From Bradyrhizobium sp. Leo170 (lineage in GTDB: Bacteria; Pseudomonadota; Alphaproteobacteria; Rhizobiales; Xanthobacteraceae): a DNA stretch of 50,024 bases. A program made the position numbers and the translations under genes. Under the pieces are notes generated by a model. It saw nothing but the letters and a program-made list of their open reading frames with translations, did not search any database and was not told the DNA's origin. The stretch's first letter is position 1; each line of letters begins with the position of its first letter. Shown here piece by piece: positions 35,630-44,173 of the stretch. The DNA is taken from assembly GCF_004296405.1 (NCBI RefSeq), contig NZ_PSRR01000019.1:1-50024 (forward strand), read 5' to 3'.

Positions 35630-36175
35630 CTAAGTGGAACGTTCAAGGTGATTCCGGTGCTGGTGCGCGAGCGCCATTCGCCGATCCCGAGTGGTACTTG
35701 ACCATTTGACCACTTTGTCTGCCTTCGATCTCGGTTGGTGCTCATTTAGATAGCTTTGCATCAGCGATCGAAGCGACGATTGATGCGAGGCTCTTTGGAC
35801 GAAGACCAGAAAATCAGGACGGCGGTCTATTTGGCCGAGAACGCGCAGCAACAGAATACCCTCGACAATGACCGGCTGTTTCAGAACTGCTCTAGCATCG
35901 AGGGTCTCGGCTAGGTCCTCAAGCCGATACTGTAGAGGTTCGCTATCACGTATTATGTACAAGTCTAGATGAACGGCAGGCATCTCAAGCTGCCAACTAA
36001 GCCATGCCGCCAGTGAGGTTTTTCCAGCGCCATCCAACCCATCGATGCCTATTAGCAGCGGACGACGCTCATTCGGAAATCCCAACGCTTTTCTAATCAG
36101 AGCTCGCGAGTCCTTGTATGGCTTTGGGGCAGCAAACCATGGTGCCAGGGTCTCATCCTGTAGGTCACTCTGCAT
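35630..36175 (-). CDS. Uridine-kinase-like P-loop protein
   Basis: A 181-residue P-loop protein with Walker A GIDGLDGAGKTS (about residues 43-54), MPAVHLDLYII and a Walker-B-like PVIVEGILLLRVL. It resembles the uridine kinase-like proteins often carried on mobile DNA. GC is clearly lower than in the housekeeping genes, which fits transfer. The start at 36175 overlaps the open frame of virB4 on the other strand by about 130 bases, but true virB4 homology begins only near 36300. It marks the left edge of the secretion cluster. Confidence 0.7.
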   Translation of the reverse strand: MQSDLQDETLAPWFAAPKPYKDSRALIRKALGFPNERRPLLIGIDGLDGAGKTSLAAWLSWQLEMPAVHLDLYIIRDSEPLQYRLEDLAETLDARAVLKQPVIVEGILLLRVLGQIDRRPDFLVFVQRASHQSSLRSLMQSYLNEHQPRSKADKVVKWSSTTRDRRMALAHQHRNHLERST

Positions 36176-36305
36176 TGATCTGCGATCGCCCGTTAGCTGT
36201 CTTAGTCGAGCGAAAACTACTTCGAACGGAGTGGATTGGAAATTTCCTGCAGAAGATTGGGAAGTCTGGATTATCCTTTATATGCCCGTGCCGGAATTGA
36301 TCTGC

Positions 36306-38165
36306 ATGGCAACGGATGCAAAGCAATCTTATATTGGACGGGTGACTGACGGCATCACCTTCTCAGAACCGATGGAGTTGCTCCACGCGCTCACCTCGGG
36401 CGAATGGCTGCCAATGCCGTTGCCGCAAGGGCCGATCGGCGCTGCGCTCTATTCAAACCGCATCATCTTTGGCCGCGAAGCCCTCGAGATTCGACGGGCC
36501 GGCGGATCGCGCTTCGCTGGCATGTTCGGGCTGAAGGAATATCCGGCGTCTACTCGGCCTGGGCTGCTGAACACGCTGCTTTCGGCGACGTTTGAACTCA
36601 TCGTCACGCAATCATTCGCGTTTTTGGCGAAAGCTGACGCCAAGACGGTTCTGACGCGCAAGCAGAACCAACTGGTCTCGGCCCAGGATCCGGCGGCCTC
36701 GCAGATCGACGAGCTCTCTGACGCGCTCGACGATCTCGAATCCAATCGGTTCGTGCTTGGAGACCATCACCTGTCCCTCCTGGTCTACGCCGATACGCCG
36801 TCGCAGCTGCAGGAGCACATGAGCGTGGCACGGCGCGCACTGGCCGATGCGGGTGCGGTGGTCGCCCGGGAAGATCTTGGACTTGAAGCAGCCTATTGGG
36901 CGCAGCTTCCCGGGCTATTCAAATACCGGGCACGCACTGGTGCGGTCAACTCGCGGAATTTCGCGGCGTTCTCTCCGTTCCACACCTATCCCACCGGACA
37001 ACCTGCCGGCAACCATTGGGGACCGGCGGTGGCGATGCTCAAGACCGCGTCCGGCTCGCCTTTCTATTTCTCCTTTCATCATGGCGACCTCGGCAACACC
37101 TTCATCTGTGGCCCGTCAGGGTCCGGCAAGACTGTCGTACAGAACTTTCTGCTGTCGCAGGCGGAGCGGTTAGGTGCGTCCTTTGTTTTCTTTGACAAGG
37201 ACCGGGGCGCTGAGATTTTCGTGCGCGCTGCCGGTGGCACCTATCTGACGCTCCACAATGGCGCCCCGACGGGGTGCGCGCCGCTGAAGGCGTTGGAGCT
37301 GACGCCAGCAAATCTTCCCTTCCTGGGCGCACTTGTCCGGAAACTCGTCACGCCGGACGACCGCCCGCTGACGGTGATCGAGGAGGAGCGCATCGACTCG
37401 GGATTGCGAGCGCTCGGTCAACTGCGCCAGTCGGAGCGATCGTTCGGGACATTGCGGGCGTTTCTCGGCCAGCAAGATCGTGAGGGCATCGGCGCGCGGC
37501 TCGAGCGATGGTGCCGAGGCGCTCCTTTCGGCTGGGTGCTCGACGGTGATCACGACGCCATCGGTCTGGATGCCCGGTTCATTGGTTTCGATATGACCGA
37601 TCTCTTGGATCATCCCACCGTTCGCACGCCGCTGATGATGTACCTGTTCCATCGGGTGGAGCGACTGATCGACGGCCGGCGCCTGATCATCGACATCGAC
37701 GAGTTCTGGAAGGCGCTTGGAGATGAGGCGTTTCGCGATCTTGCCAACAACAAGCTGAAAACCATCCGCAAGCAGAACGGCGTCATGGTGTTCGGGACGC
37801 AGTCGCCACGCGACGCGCTGGCCTCGCCGATCGCGCACACCATCGTCGAACAATGCCCGACCCAGATTTTCCTGCCGAACGCACGGGGAACACGCTCGGA
37901 CTATGTAGACGGCTTCCACCTCACCGACACGGAATTCCGTCTGATCAGGGACGAGCTCGCTCCCGAGAGCCGCCGCTTTCTGATCAAGCAGGGCCATAAC
38001 TCGGTGGTGGCGGAACTCGACCTCGGCGGTTTCGACGACGCGCTCGCCGTTTTGTCGGGACGCACGGAAACCGTCGAGCTGCTCGACAGCATTCGCAAGC
38101 AGGTCGGCGACGACCCCGCGCAATGGCTGCCGGTATTTCACGCAGAACGGAGGAAAGCCCAATGA
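36306..38165 (+). CDS. virB4: VirB4-type conjugation ATPase, N-terminally truncated
   Basis: VirB4 energises assembly of the type IV secretion channel at the inner membrane. From ATG 36306 (MATDAKQSYIGRVTDGITF) the protein has 619 residues; family members have about 790-830, so roughly the first 170-200 are missing. An ATG at 36282 is also possible. Walker A GPSGSGKTV lies near residue 268 and Walker B RLIIDIDEFWKAL near 459, so the ATPase domain is complete. The open frame continues upstream to 36045 but that text lies antisense to the kinase-like gene and does not look like VirB4. The stop overlaps the virB5 start (ATGA). Confidence 0.85.
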   Translation: MATDAKQSYIGRVTDGITFSEPMELLHALTSGEWLPMPLPQGPIGAALYSNRIIFGREALEIRRAGGSRFAGMFGLKEYPASTRPGLLNTLLSATFELIVTQSFAFLAKADAKTVLTRKQNQLVSAQDPAASQIDELSDALDDLESNRFVLGDHHLSLLVYADTPSQLQEHMSVARRALADAGAVVAREDLGLEAAYWAQLPGLFKYRARTGAVNSRNFAAFSPFHTYPTGQPAGNHWGPAVAMLKTASGSPFYFSFHHGDLGNTFICGPSGSGKTVVQNFLLSQAERLGASFVFFDKDRGAEIFVRAAGGTYLTLHNGAPTGCAPLKALELTPANLPFLGALVRKLVTPDDRPLTVIEEERIDSGLRALGQLRQSERSFGTLRAFLGQQDREGIGARLERWCRGAPFGWVLDGDHDAIGLDARFIGFDMTDLLDHPTVRTPLMMYLFHRVERLIDGRRLIIDIDEFWKALGDEAFRDLANNKLKTIRKQNGVMVFGTQSPRDALASPIAHTIVEQCPTQIFLPNARGTRSDYVDGFHLTDTEFRLIRDELAPESRRFLIKQGHNSVVAELDLGGFDDALAVLSGRTETVELLDSIRKQVGDDPAQWLPVFHAERRKAQ

Positions 38166-38884
38166 TGGTTCGACGTATGTCGGTGGTTCTCGCCCCCCTG
38201 TCAGTCATGACCCTCCTGATAGCCTCGCCTGCAGGGGCTGAGATCGTATTCGATCCCAGCGTGTATGCGCGGCAGTTTGAGCAACTAACGGAATTGAAGA
38301 AGCAGGTCGACACTCTGACGTCGCAGCTCAAGGTCGCGCAGGATCAATTGAGCCAGGCCAAGCAGCTCTATGACAGCTTTAACAAGCGGACCAACGCCAA
38401 CGACATCGGCACGCTCTTAAACACGCCGCAATTCCGGAAGGTTCTGCCCCAGCAAATCTCTGACATCGAACGTCTCGTTGCGGGGCAGGGTGGGGGCAAC
38501 TTCGCGGACGCCATCAATCATTACCTTTCGCAGAATCGCGCGTATGCCGGCAACAGCGGCAATTCGTACTACCAGAGCGAGCTCGACCGGATCGCCCGGC
38601 AGACCGGGGCGAAACACTCCATGGGCCAGGCGATCTACGACACCGCCTCGCAGCGCATCGATGCACTTGAGGAGCTCAGGGCTCGCATCAGCTCGGCGAC
38701 CGACGCGAAGGAGATCCTCGATCTCTCAGCGCGGCTGCAGGCCGAACAGGCGCTGCTGCAGAACGACGTACTCCGAATGCAGGGTCTGGCAATGATCCAG
38801 CAGGCTCGCATAGACATGGATGGTCAGCGGGAGCGGGAGAGACGGCGACAACTGGTCGATCAAATGAAGGCGGCCCTGCAATGA
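38162..38884 (+). CDS. virB5: VirB5-type pilus minor component
   Basis: A 240-residue exported protein; VirB5 sits at the pilus tip and helps contact the recipient. A Sec signal (MVRRMSVVLAPLSVMTLLIASPAGA) is followed by IVFDPSVYARQFEQLTELKK, the VirB5/TrbJ opening, and long helices with coiled-coil character (about 40-75 and 195-235). ATG 38162 overlaps the virB4 stop by four bases and the virB5 stop overlaps the next start in the same way. Confidence 0.88.
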   Translation: MMVRRMSVVLAPLSVMTLLIASPAGAEIVFDPSVYARQFEQLTELKKQVDTLTSQLKVAQDQLSQAKQLYDSFNKRTNANDIGTLLNTPQFRKVLPQQISDIERLVAGQGGGNFADAINHYLSQNRAYAGNSGNSYYQSELDRIARQTGAKHSMGQAIYDTASQRIDALEELRARISSATDAKEILDLSARLQAEQALLQNDVLRMQGLAMIQQARIDMDGQRERERRRQLVDQMKAALQ

Positions 38885-39126
38885 AGACGAGGCTTGCCAT
38901 TGTTCTCGTCACCGTCGCCACGGCTTTTACGGGCTGCAACGACGCCAACAAGGGTCAAGAAGCCAAAACCGTCGGCTGGTTCCTGGATCATCGGGATGAG
39001 TTCGCGATAGATCTCAAGTCGTGCCGCGACAATCCGGGCGAGCGCAGGAACACTCCCGACTGCATCAACGCCAATGAAGCCCGCAAGAAGGCCTTCGTCA
39101 AAGAGATGAAGCACGCCCTGAAGTAA
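38881..39126 (+). CDS. EexN-type entry-exclusion lipoprotein
   Basis: An 81-residue lipoprotein: signal MKTRLAIVLVTVATAFTGC with lipid Cys19, then KTVGWFLDHRDEFAIDLKSC and NPGERRNTPDCINANEA. The W-x-L/F-x-x-H and C...P-x-C-x-N-A pattern fits EexN proteins, which block uptake of a like element by a cell that already has one. Position between virB5 and virB6 is the usual one. It overlaps virB5 by four bases. Confidence 0.85.
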   Translation: MKTRLAIVLVTVATAFTGCNDANKGQEAKTVGWFLDHRDEFAIDLKSCRDNPGERRNTPDCINANEARKKAFVKEMKHALK

Positions 39127-39137
39127 GGACCGCCACG

Positions 39138-40124
39138 ATGGCTGTAAACGTCTTCGACAGTTTCTTGAAGGAGTTCGAGCAACCGATCACGGCATTCGTG
39201 TCGACGTCAGTATCGAATCTCGCCACCTACATCGATGGACCACTTCGCACCGCCGTGACGCTCTATGTCATTCTCTACGGTTTCGCGGTCATGCGCGGCG
39301 CGATCTCTGAGCCGATCATGGAATTTGCCTGGCGGGCGATGCGGATCGTGGTCGTGGTGCTGCTGGCGACAAATTCCAGCGCGTTTCAGCAATACGTCAC
39401 CAGTTTGTTCTTTGACTCGCTGCCGAAAGAAATTGGCAATGCGTTGGCGGGCTCAGGACTGAATACCAGTTCCGGAGCTCCCTTCGATCAACTTCTCTCC
39501 AAAGGGATCGACGTCGCCAATAAGATCTACGATCAAGCAGGAATAACCGACGTGGCGCCGGCACTGATTGCGGGCATTCTTCTCGTTTTTGTGGCAGTTG
39601 GTTCTTTCTTGCAATTTGCTATCCTCCTCTATGCCAAAGTTGGTTTAGGCGTTGTGATCGCACTCGGCCCGATCTTCATTGCGCTGGGACTATTTGAGGC
39701 AACGCGCCCCTTTACAGAAGCCTGGCTTAGGCAACTGGCGAACTTCGTGATCCTGCTGGTGCTGGTGGTCGCCCTGGTCGGACTGATGCTGAGCACCGTC
39801 AGCGGCTTCATCGACAGGTTTGGGGCCAACGCAGGAACGGCGGGCGAGATGGTCGTGGCCGCAGTCGCCATCAGCGCGGTGCTGGGTCTGTCAGGATACA
39901 TCGCGCTTCAATTGCCGGTCATCGCGGGCGGTCTGGCCGGCGGCGGGGCGTCGCTGGCGAGCCGACTGGTCACGAGTCCAATGATTGCCAATGCCACGGC
40001 CGCGGCCGGAGGCGCCTATGCCGGCGCCCGCTGGTCGGCCGGCCGCGGCCTCGCTGCCCTCAGAGCCAACCGTCAGGGCGGCAGCATGCAGCGCGCTCAA
40101 TCGCGTGGCACGACGGCGGCCTAA
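39138..40124 (+). CDS. virB6: VirB6-type inner-membrane channel protein
   Basis: A 328-residue polytopic protein of the TrbL/VirB6 family that forms part of the inner-membrane DNA path. Hydrophobic segments lie at about 35-52, 65-80, 140-160, 165-185, 195-220 and 240-275; the last part, from GGLAGGGASLASRL on, is Gly/Ala-rich and polar. ATG 39138 follows aaggaccgcc. The gene keeps the VirB order. Confidence 0.9.
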   Translation: MAVNVFDSFLKEFEQPITAFVSTSVSNLATYIDGPLRTAVTLYVILYGFAVMRGAISEPIMEFAWRAMRIVVVVLLATNSSAFQQYVTSLFFDSLPKEIGNALAGSGLNTSSGAPFDQLLSKGIDVANKIYDQAGITDVAPALIAGILLVFVAVGSFLQFAILLYAKVGLGVVIALGPIFIALGLFEATRPFTEAWLRQLANFVILLVLVVALVGLMLSTVSGFIDRFGANAGTAGEMVVAAVAISAVLGLSGYIALQLPVIAGGLAGGGASLASRLVTSPMIANATAAAGGAYAGARWSAGRGLAALRANRQGGSMQRAQSRGTTAA

Positions 40125-40173
40125 GCAATGGTCGCCGGAATCAGGCGACAAATAAAACAGGGGCATCAGAACG

Positions 40174-40467
40174 ATGTGGCGTCGACTATTCATCATTTGC
40201 GTCATCGCATGGCAGCTTGGCGGCTGCGCGAACTGGTCAAAGGGGCCGCCGTCATGTGATGGCCTGGCTCGACGGCCGCTTAACCGTTCATTGTGGGATT
40301 GGGAGTCCGGCGCGCCATCAGCGACACCCGAGCCGCCTGCTTCGCCATCCGCACCCATCATCCGGAAGGGAGAAAGCAATTCGACCGCGCCTTCGGCCCC
40401 TCTCGCCGCGTCCGGCCGCTGGGCCGACATAGCGGCATCCTACCGCGCCTGCGGCAAGGAGGCGTAA
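40174..40467 (+). CDS. virB7: VirB7-position lipoprotein
   Basis: A 97-residue small lipoprotein: MWRRLFIICVIAWQLGGC, with lipid Cys18, then a Pro/Ser-rich stretch and a C-terminal helix (ASGRWADIAASYRACGKEA). Lying between virB6 and virB8, it fills the place of VirB7, the lipoprotein that anchors VirB9 in the outer membrane. Sequence alone is too short and variable to prove this; it is longer than classic VirB7 (about 45-60). Confidence 0.7.
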   Translation: MWRRLFIICVIAWQLGGCANWSKGPPSCDGLARRPLNRSLWDWESGAPSATPEPPASPSAPIIRKGESNSTAPSAPLAASGRWADIAASYRACGKEA

Positions 40468-40468
40468 G

Positions 40469-41140
40469 ATGGTCCGGCATGATGACCTGAAAAGCTACTT
40501 CGAGAATGCGCGGCGATGGGAACAGGACCTATTGCTCTCGGCCCATCGCTCGCGGCGAACAGCGTGGGTGGTTGCCGCTGGCGCCTGCGCCTTGGCGGTG
40601 GCCTCGGTCGGTGCGGTCGCAGCACTTGCGCCTCTAAAGACGGTCGAGCCGTTCGTCATCCGGGTCGATAATGCCACCGGCATTGTCGACACCGTCTCGG
40701 CCCTCAATTCGACGCCGGCACGCTACGACGAAGCCGTCACCAAGTATTTCCTTGGACGGTACGTTCGCGCGCGCGAAGGCTACAGTTATCCAGAAGCGGA
40801 AACTAATTTCCGGACTATTTCGCTGCTTTCGGGCCAAGGCGAACAGGTCCGCTTCGCGGCCTGGTATCGCGGCTCTAATCCCGAGAGCCCACAGGTCACT
40901 CAAGGCCGCTTTGGCGTCGCCACAGTCCGGATCAAAGCGATCTCTCTCCTAGCCGACAATGTGGCGTCTGTGCGGTTCATGAAAGAGACTCGCAAGGGCG
41001 AGGAAACCCACATCACTCACTGGGTCTCGACCCTGACGTTCACTTACGCCAACGCACCGATGTCGTCCGCCGACCGTCTAATCAATCCGCTCGGCTTCCT
41101 GGTGTCGGAATATCGCGCGGATCCGGAGGTCGTGCCATGA
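40469..41140 (+). CDS. virB8: VirB8-type assembly protein
   Basis: A 223-residue bitopic inner-membrane protein that nucleates the secretion complex. One membrane segment at about residues 30-53 (AWVVAAGACALAVASVGAVAALAPL), then the periplasmic NTF2-like domain: TVEPFVIRVDNATGIVDTVSAL, YFLGRYVRAREGY and WVSTLTFTYANAPMSSADRLINPLGF, all typical of VirB8. Its stop overlaps virB9 by four bases (ATGA). Confidence 0.92.
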   Translation: MVRHDDLKSYFENARRWEQDLLLSAHRSRRTAWVVAAGACALAVASVGAVAALAPLKTVEPFVIRVDNATGIVDTVSALNSTPARYDEAVTKYFLGRYVRAREGYSYPEAETNFRTISLLSGQGEQVRFAAWYRGSNPESPQVTQGRFGVATVRIKAISLLADNVASVRFMKETRKGEETHITHWVSTLTFTYANAPMSSADRLINPLGFLVSEYRADPEVVP

Positions 41141-41988
41141 AACGTTTCGCGCTTCTGATCACTTTCGCTCTCGGATTTGCGGCACCCGTGCTGGCGCTGC
41201 AGCAGCCGGTGCCAGGTCAACACGACGCGCGCGTGCGCACTGTGACCTATGACCCGGCCAACGTGGTCCGCCTCAACGGCGTCATTCGCGCCTCGACCCA
41301 GATCGTGTTTGCCGATGACGAGGAAATCGTCCATGTCGCCATCGGCGACGCGATCGCATGGGAAGTTGCCCCCGCAGGTTCGATCCTGTTCCTCAAACCC
41401 CGCGAGAAACATCCGCCGACCAATCTGCAGGTCGTCACCACCCGCCCCGACGGGCGCAAGCGCTCCTATCAATTTGAGCTGTCGATTGCCGAGACTACGC
41501 TGGCCGACAGCTACTTCGTCGTCCGCTTTGCCTATCCCGGCGACGAGATCGAGCGCCGGCGCATCGAGGCGACAGCCCGAGGCGCCGAGCGGGAAGGCGC
41601 GCTCATCGAGCAGACGTTTGACCTGCATCACGCCTATGGGGCCCGCAACTGGCGCTTTTCGGCGCAAGGCTCGAGCGACCTCGAACCCGAAGCTGTCTTC
41701 GATGACGGCAAGGAGACCACGTTCCGCTTCGCGGGCAATCGCGAGATCCCGGCGATCTACCTGATCAACTCGGATGGCTCTGAAAGTCTGGTGCCCAAGG
41801 ACGTCCGCGGCGAGCTGGTGGTGGTCCACGCCACGGCCCGCGAGTTTCGGCTGCGCAAGGGTGACATCGTGCTCTGCATCTTCAACGAAGCGTTCGACGC
41901 TGTCGGCGTCAATCCCGGCACCAACACCACAAGCCCCTCGGTCGAGCGGCGGCCGAAGAGGCCATCTCCAACCCTTAAGGCACAATAG
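41137..41988 (+). CDS. virB9: VirB9-type outer-membrane core protein
   Basis: A 283-residue exported protein with a Sec signal (residues 1-21, ending APVLALQQ). VirB9 and the C terminus of VirB10 form the outer-membrane ring. The N-terminal domain shows RTVTYDPANVVRLNGV and GDAIAWEVAPAGSILFLKP; the C-terminal domain ends with LRKGDIVLCIFNEAFDAVGVNPGT, which is family-typical. It overlaps virB8 by four bases. Confidence 0.92.
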   Translation: MKRFALLITFALGFAAPVLALQQPVPGQHDARVRTVTYDPANVVRLNGVIRASTQIVFADDEEIVHVAIGDAIAWEVAPAGSILFLKPREKHPPTNLQVVTTRPDGRKRSYQFELSIAETTLADSYFVVRFAYPGDEIERRRIEATARGAEREGALIEQTFDLHHAYGARNWRFSAQGSSDLEPEAVFDDGKETTFRFAGNREIPAIYLINSDGSESLVPKDVRGELVVVHATAREFRLRKGDIVLCIFNEAFDAVGVNPGTNTTSPSVERRPKRPSPTLKAQ

Positions 41989-41999
41989 GCAGGCGCAAC

Positions 42000-43145
42000 A
42001 TGACCGAGATGGAGAATGAGACGCTTGCCGGCGAGCGCGGAATTACTCCGGTGGGAGGAGGGGACAATGGTCGAACGGCGATGCTCAAGCGCGGCTTCGG
42101 CGCGCTCGCGCTCACCGCATTCGCCTTTCTGATCATTTGGGGAACCTGGAAAAGCGACAAGCCGGTCGGTGAGTCCGCGCGCAAGCTCATGATTCGCCAG
42201 GCGGCGGCCTTCGAGCCTGCCGCGGAGCTACCTATCGCACCCATCACCACGGCCTCCATTCCGGTCGCACAGATCGCAGCCGCGCCAGCGGCCCCCGCGC
42301 CCGCAACGGACCAGATGCTGGAAAGTGCTCGGCGCGCGCCAGTGCTGGCCTATAATCGGCCGATCGCATCGGGGCGTCCCGCCCGTGATGCCCCGACTGG
42401 AAGCGTCCCCGTCGATCCCTATGATTTCGGGCGGGCCGAGCCACGCAATGAGCTCGCCGACAAGCTCAAACCCACGCCGATCGAGGGCGTGCGGGCAGCG
42501 CGGCTTCCCAATCGCAATCTTCTGGTCACACAGGGCACGTCGATTCCGTGCGTGCTGGAGACCGCGATGTCGTCGGATGTGGCCGGCTTCGTCTCCTGCG
42601 TCGTGCTGCGCGACGTGATGTCGGATTCCGGCAACGTTGTGCTCATGGAAAAGGGTACGCAAGTCGTTGGCGAATACCGCGGCAATGTCCGGCGCGGCTC
42701 AAAGCGGATGTTTGTGCTATGGGCTCGCGCCAAGACGCCGACAGGCGTCATCGTGGCGCTGGCCTCGCCCGCTACGGACGCGCTCGGCCGTGCCGGCTTC
42801 GACGGCGACATCGACACGCACTTTTGGGAGCGCTTCGGCTCGGCGTTGTTGTTGTCAATCGTCGGCGATGCCTCTTCGATCGGACGCCAGCAACTACAAG
42901 ACGGCTCGATTCAGATCAACAACACGGCTGGCGCGACCAACACGGCCGCCGGCATCGCCGTCGAGCAGTCCATCAACATCCCGCCAACGCTGAGTAAGAA
43001 TCAGGGCGAGCTCGTCAATATCTTTGTCGCGCGCGACCTGGATTTCTCGTCGGTCTACCAACTCAAACGGATCGAAAGCCGCACCCAGATTCTCGACCGC
43101 ACCATTCCCGGACGCCTCGTCGGGCCCGCCGTGGTGACGAAATGA
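42000..43145 (+). CDS. virB10: VirB10-type energy-transducing protein
   Basis: A 381-residue protein spanning from cytoplasm to outer membrane. One membrane segment at about 32-47 (FGALALTAFAFLIIW), a Pro/Ala-rich linker to about 120, then the TrbI/VirB10 beta-barrel domain: LLVTQGTSIPCVLETAMSSD, GFVSCVVLRDVMSDSGNVVL, EKGTQVVGEYRG and the antenna-region sequence DGDIDTHFWERFGSALLLS. It overlaps virB11 by four bases. Confidence 0.93.
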   Translation: MTEMENETLAGERGITPVGGGDNGRTAMLKRGFGALALTAFAFLIIWGTWKSDKPVGESARKLMIRQAAAFEPAAELPIAPITTASIPVAQIAAAPAAPAPATDQMLESARRAPVLAYNRPIASGRPARDAPTGSVPVDPYDFGRAEPRNELADKLKPTPIEGVRAARLPNRNLLVTQGTSIPCVLETAMSSDVAGFVSCVVLRDVMSDSGNVVLMEKGTQVVGEYRGNVRRGSKRMFVLWARAKTPTGVIVALASPATDALGRAGFDGDIDTHFWERFGSALLLSIVGDASSIGRQQLQDGSIQINNTAGATNTAAGIAVEQSINIPPTLSKNQGELVNIFVARDLDFSSVYQLKRIESRTQILDRTIPGRLVGPAVVTK

Positions 43146-44173
43146 GCCAAATCGCATCCACCGGGCAGGACGGTGGTCGCCTGGTGCTGGCGCGCTACCT
43201 CGAGCCGTTGGCTCCTTACCTCGCGGACGACACCCTGACCGAAATTGTCGTCAACCGTCCCGGCGAGATCTTCGTGGAAGGGCCTGACGGTTGGACCCGA
43301 CATGAATCGGCAGCCCTCACGCAAACGTACCTCTCACATCTTGCAACCGCGGCCGCCAGTCACACTCGTCAGGACATCGGGCCGGAATACCCGGTGGTAT
43401 CGACCAGCCTGATCGGCGAGGAGCGCTGTCAGATCGTCGTGCCGCCAGCCGTGCCTGCTGGCACGATCAGCCTCACGATCCGCAAACCCTCGACACTGAC
43501 CATGAACCTGGACGCGCTTGAGCGGGTAAAGCTGTTCGATGAGGTCCGCTCCGCGAGTGACGAACTGAACGCCGATGAGCATCGATTGCTCGCGTTGAAA
43601 GAGGCCGGCCAATGGCGCGAGTTCCTCGAGCTTGCGGTGCGCACCCGCCGCAATATCCTGATCTCGGGGGCGACGGGTTCCGGCAAGACGACTCTGTCCA
43701 AGGCGCTGATTGCGGCGATCCCGGCGCATGAGCGGCTGCTCACTATTGAAGACACGGCCGAGCTCGTCATCCCGCATCAAAATTGCGTCCGGCTGCTCTA
43801 CGCCAAAGACGGGCAGGGTGTGGCCAAAATCGGTCCCCGCGAACTCCTAGAATCTTCCTTGCGCATGCGGCCTGACCGCATCCTGCTGCAGGAGCTGCGC
43901 GACGGCACCGCCTTCTTTTATCTCAGGAACGTCAATTCGGGGCACCCAGGATCGATTACGACCGTTCACGCGGACAGCGCCCGCCTTGCCTTCGAACAGA
44001 TGACGCTGCTGGTGAAGGAGAGTGCGGAGGGACGGGACCTTCATCGCGACGATATTCGTTCGCTCTTGCTGCATCTCGTCGACATCGTCGTCCAGATGCA
44101 GAAGCGTAACGGTAGGTACCGGATCTCAGAAATCTACTATGACCCCGTTCGCAAACGCGACCATGCCCGCTAA
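43142..44173 (+). CDS. virB11: VirB11-type traffic ATPase
   Basis: A 343-residue hexameric ATPase on the cytoplasmic side of the channel. The N-terminal domain begins with LEPLAPYLADDTLTEIVVNRPGE. Walker A is GATGSGKTTLS (about residue 175), the Asp box is TIEDTAELV, and the Walker-B-like and His-box region reads LRMRPDRILLQELRDG and NSGHPGSITTVHADSA. Length and motifs are complete. Confidence 0.94.
   Translation: MSQIASTGQDGGRLVLARYLEPLAPYLADDTLTEIVVNRPGEIFVEGPDGWTRHESAALTQTYLSHLATAAASHTRQDIGPEYPVVSTSLIGEERCQIVVPPAVPAGTISLTIRKPSTLTMNLDALERVKLFDEVRSASDELNADEHRLLALKEAGQWREFLELAVRTRRNILISGATGSGKTTLSKALIAAIPAHERLLTIEDTAELVIPHQNCVRLLYAKDGQGVAKIGPRELLESSLRMRPDRILLQELRDGTAFFYLRNVNSGHPGSITTVHADSARLAFEQMTLLVKESAEGRDLHRDDIRSLLLHLVDIVVQMQKRNGRYRISEIYYDPVRKRDHAR

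Noticed and set aside
36045..36305. Upstream extension of virB4
   Set aside because: The frame is open, but it is antisense to the kinase-like gene and shows no VirB4 N-terminal sequence.
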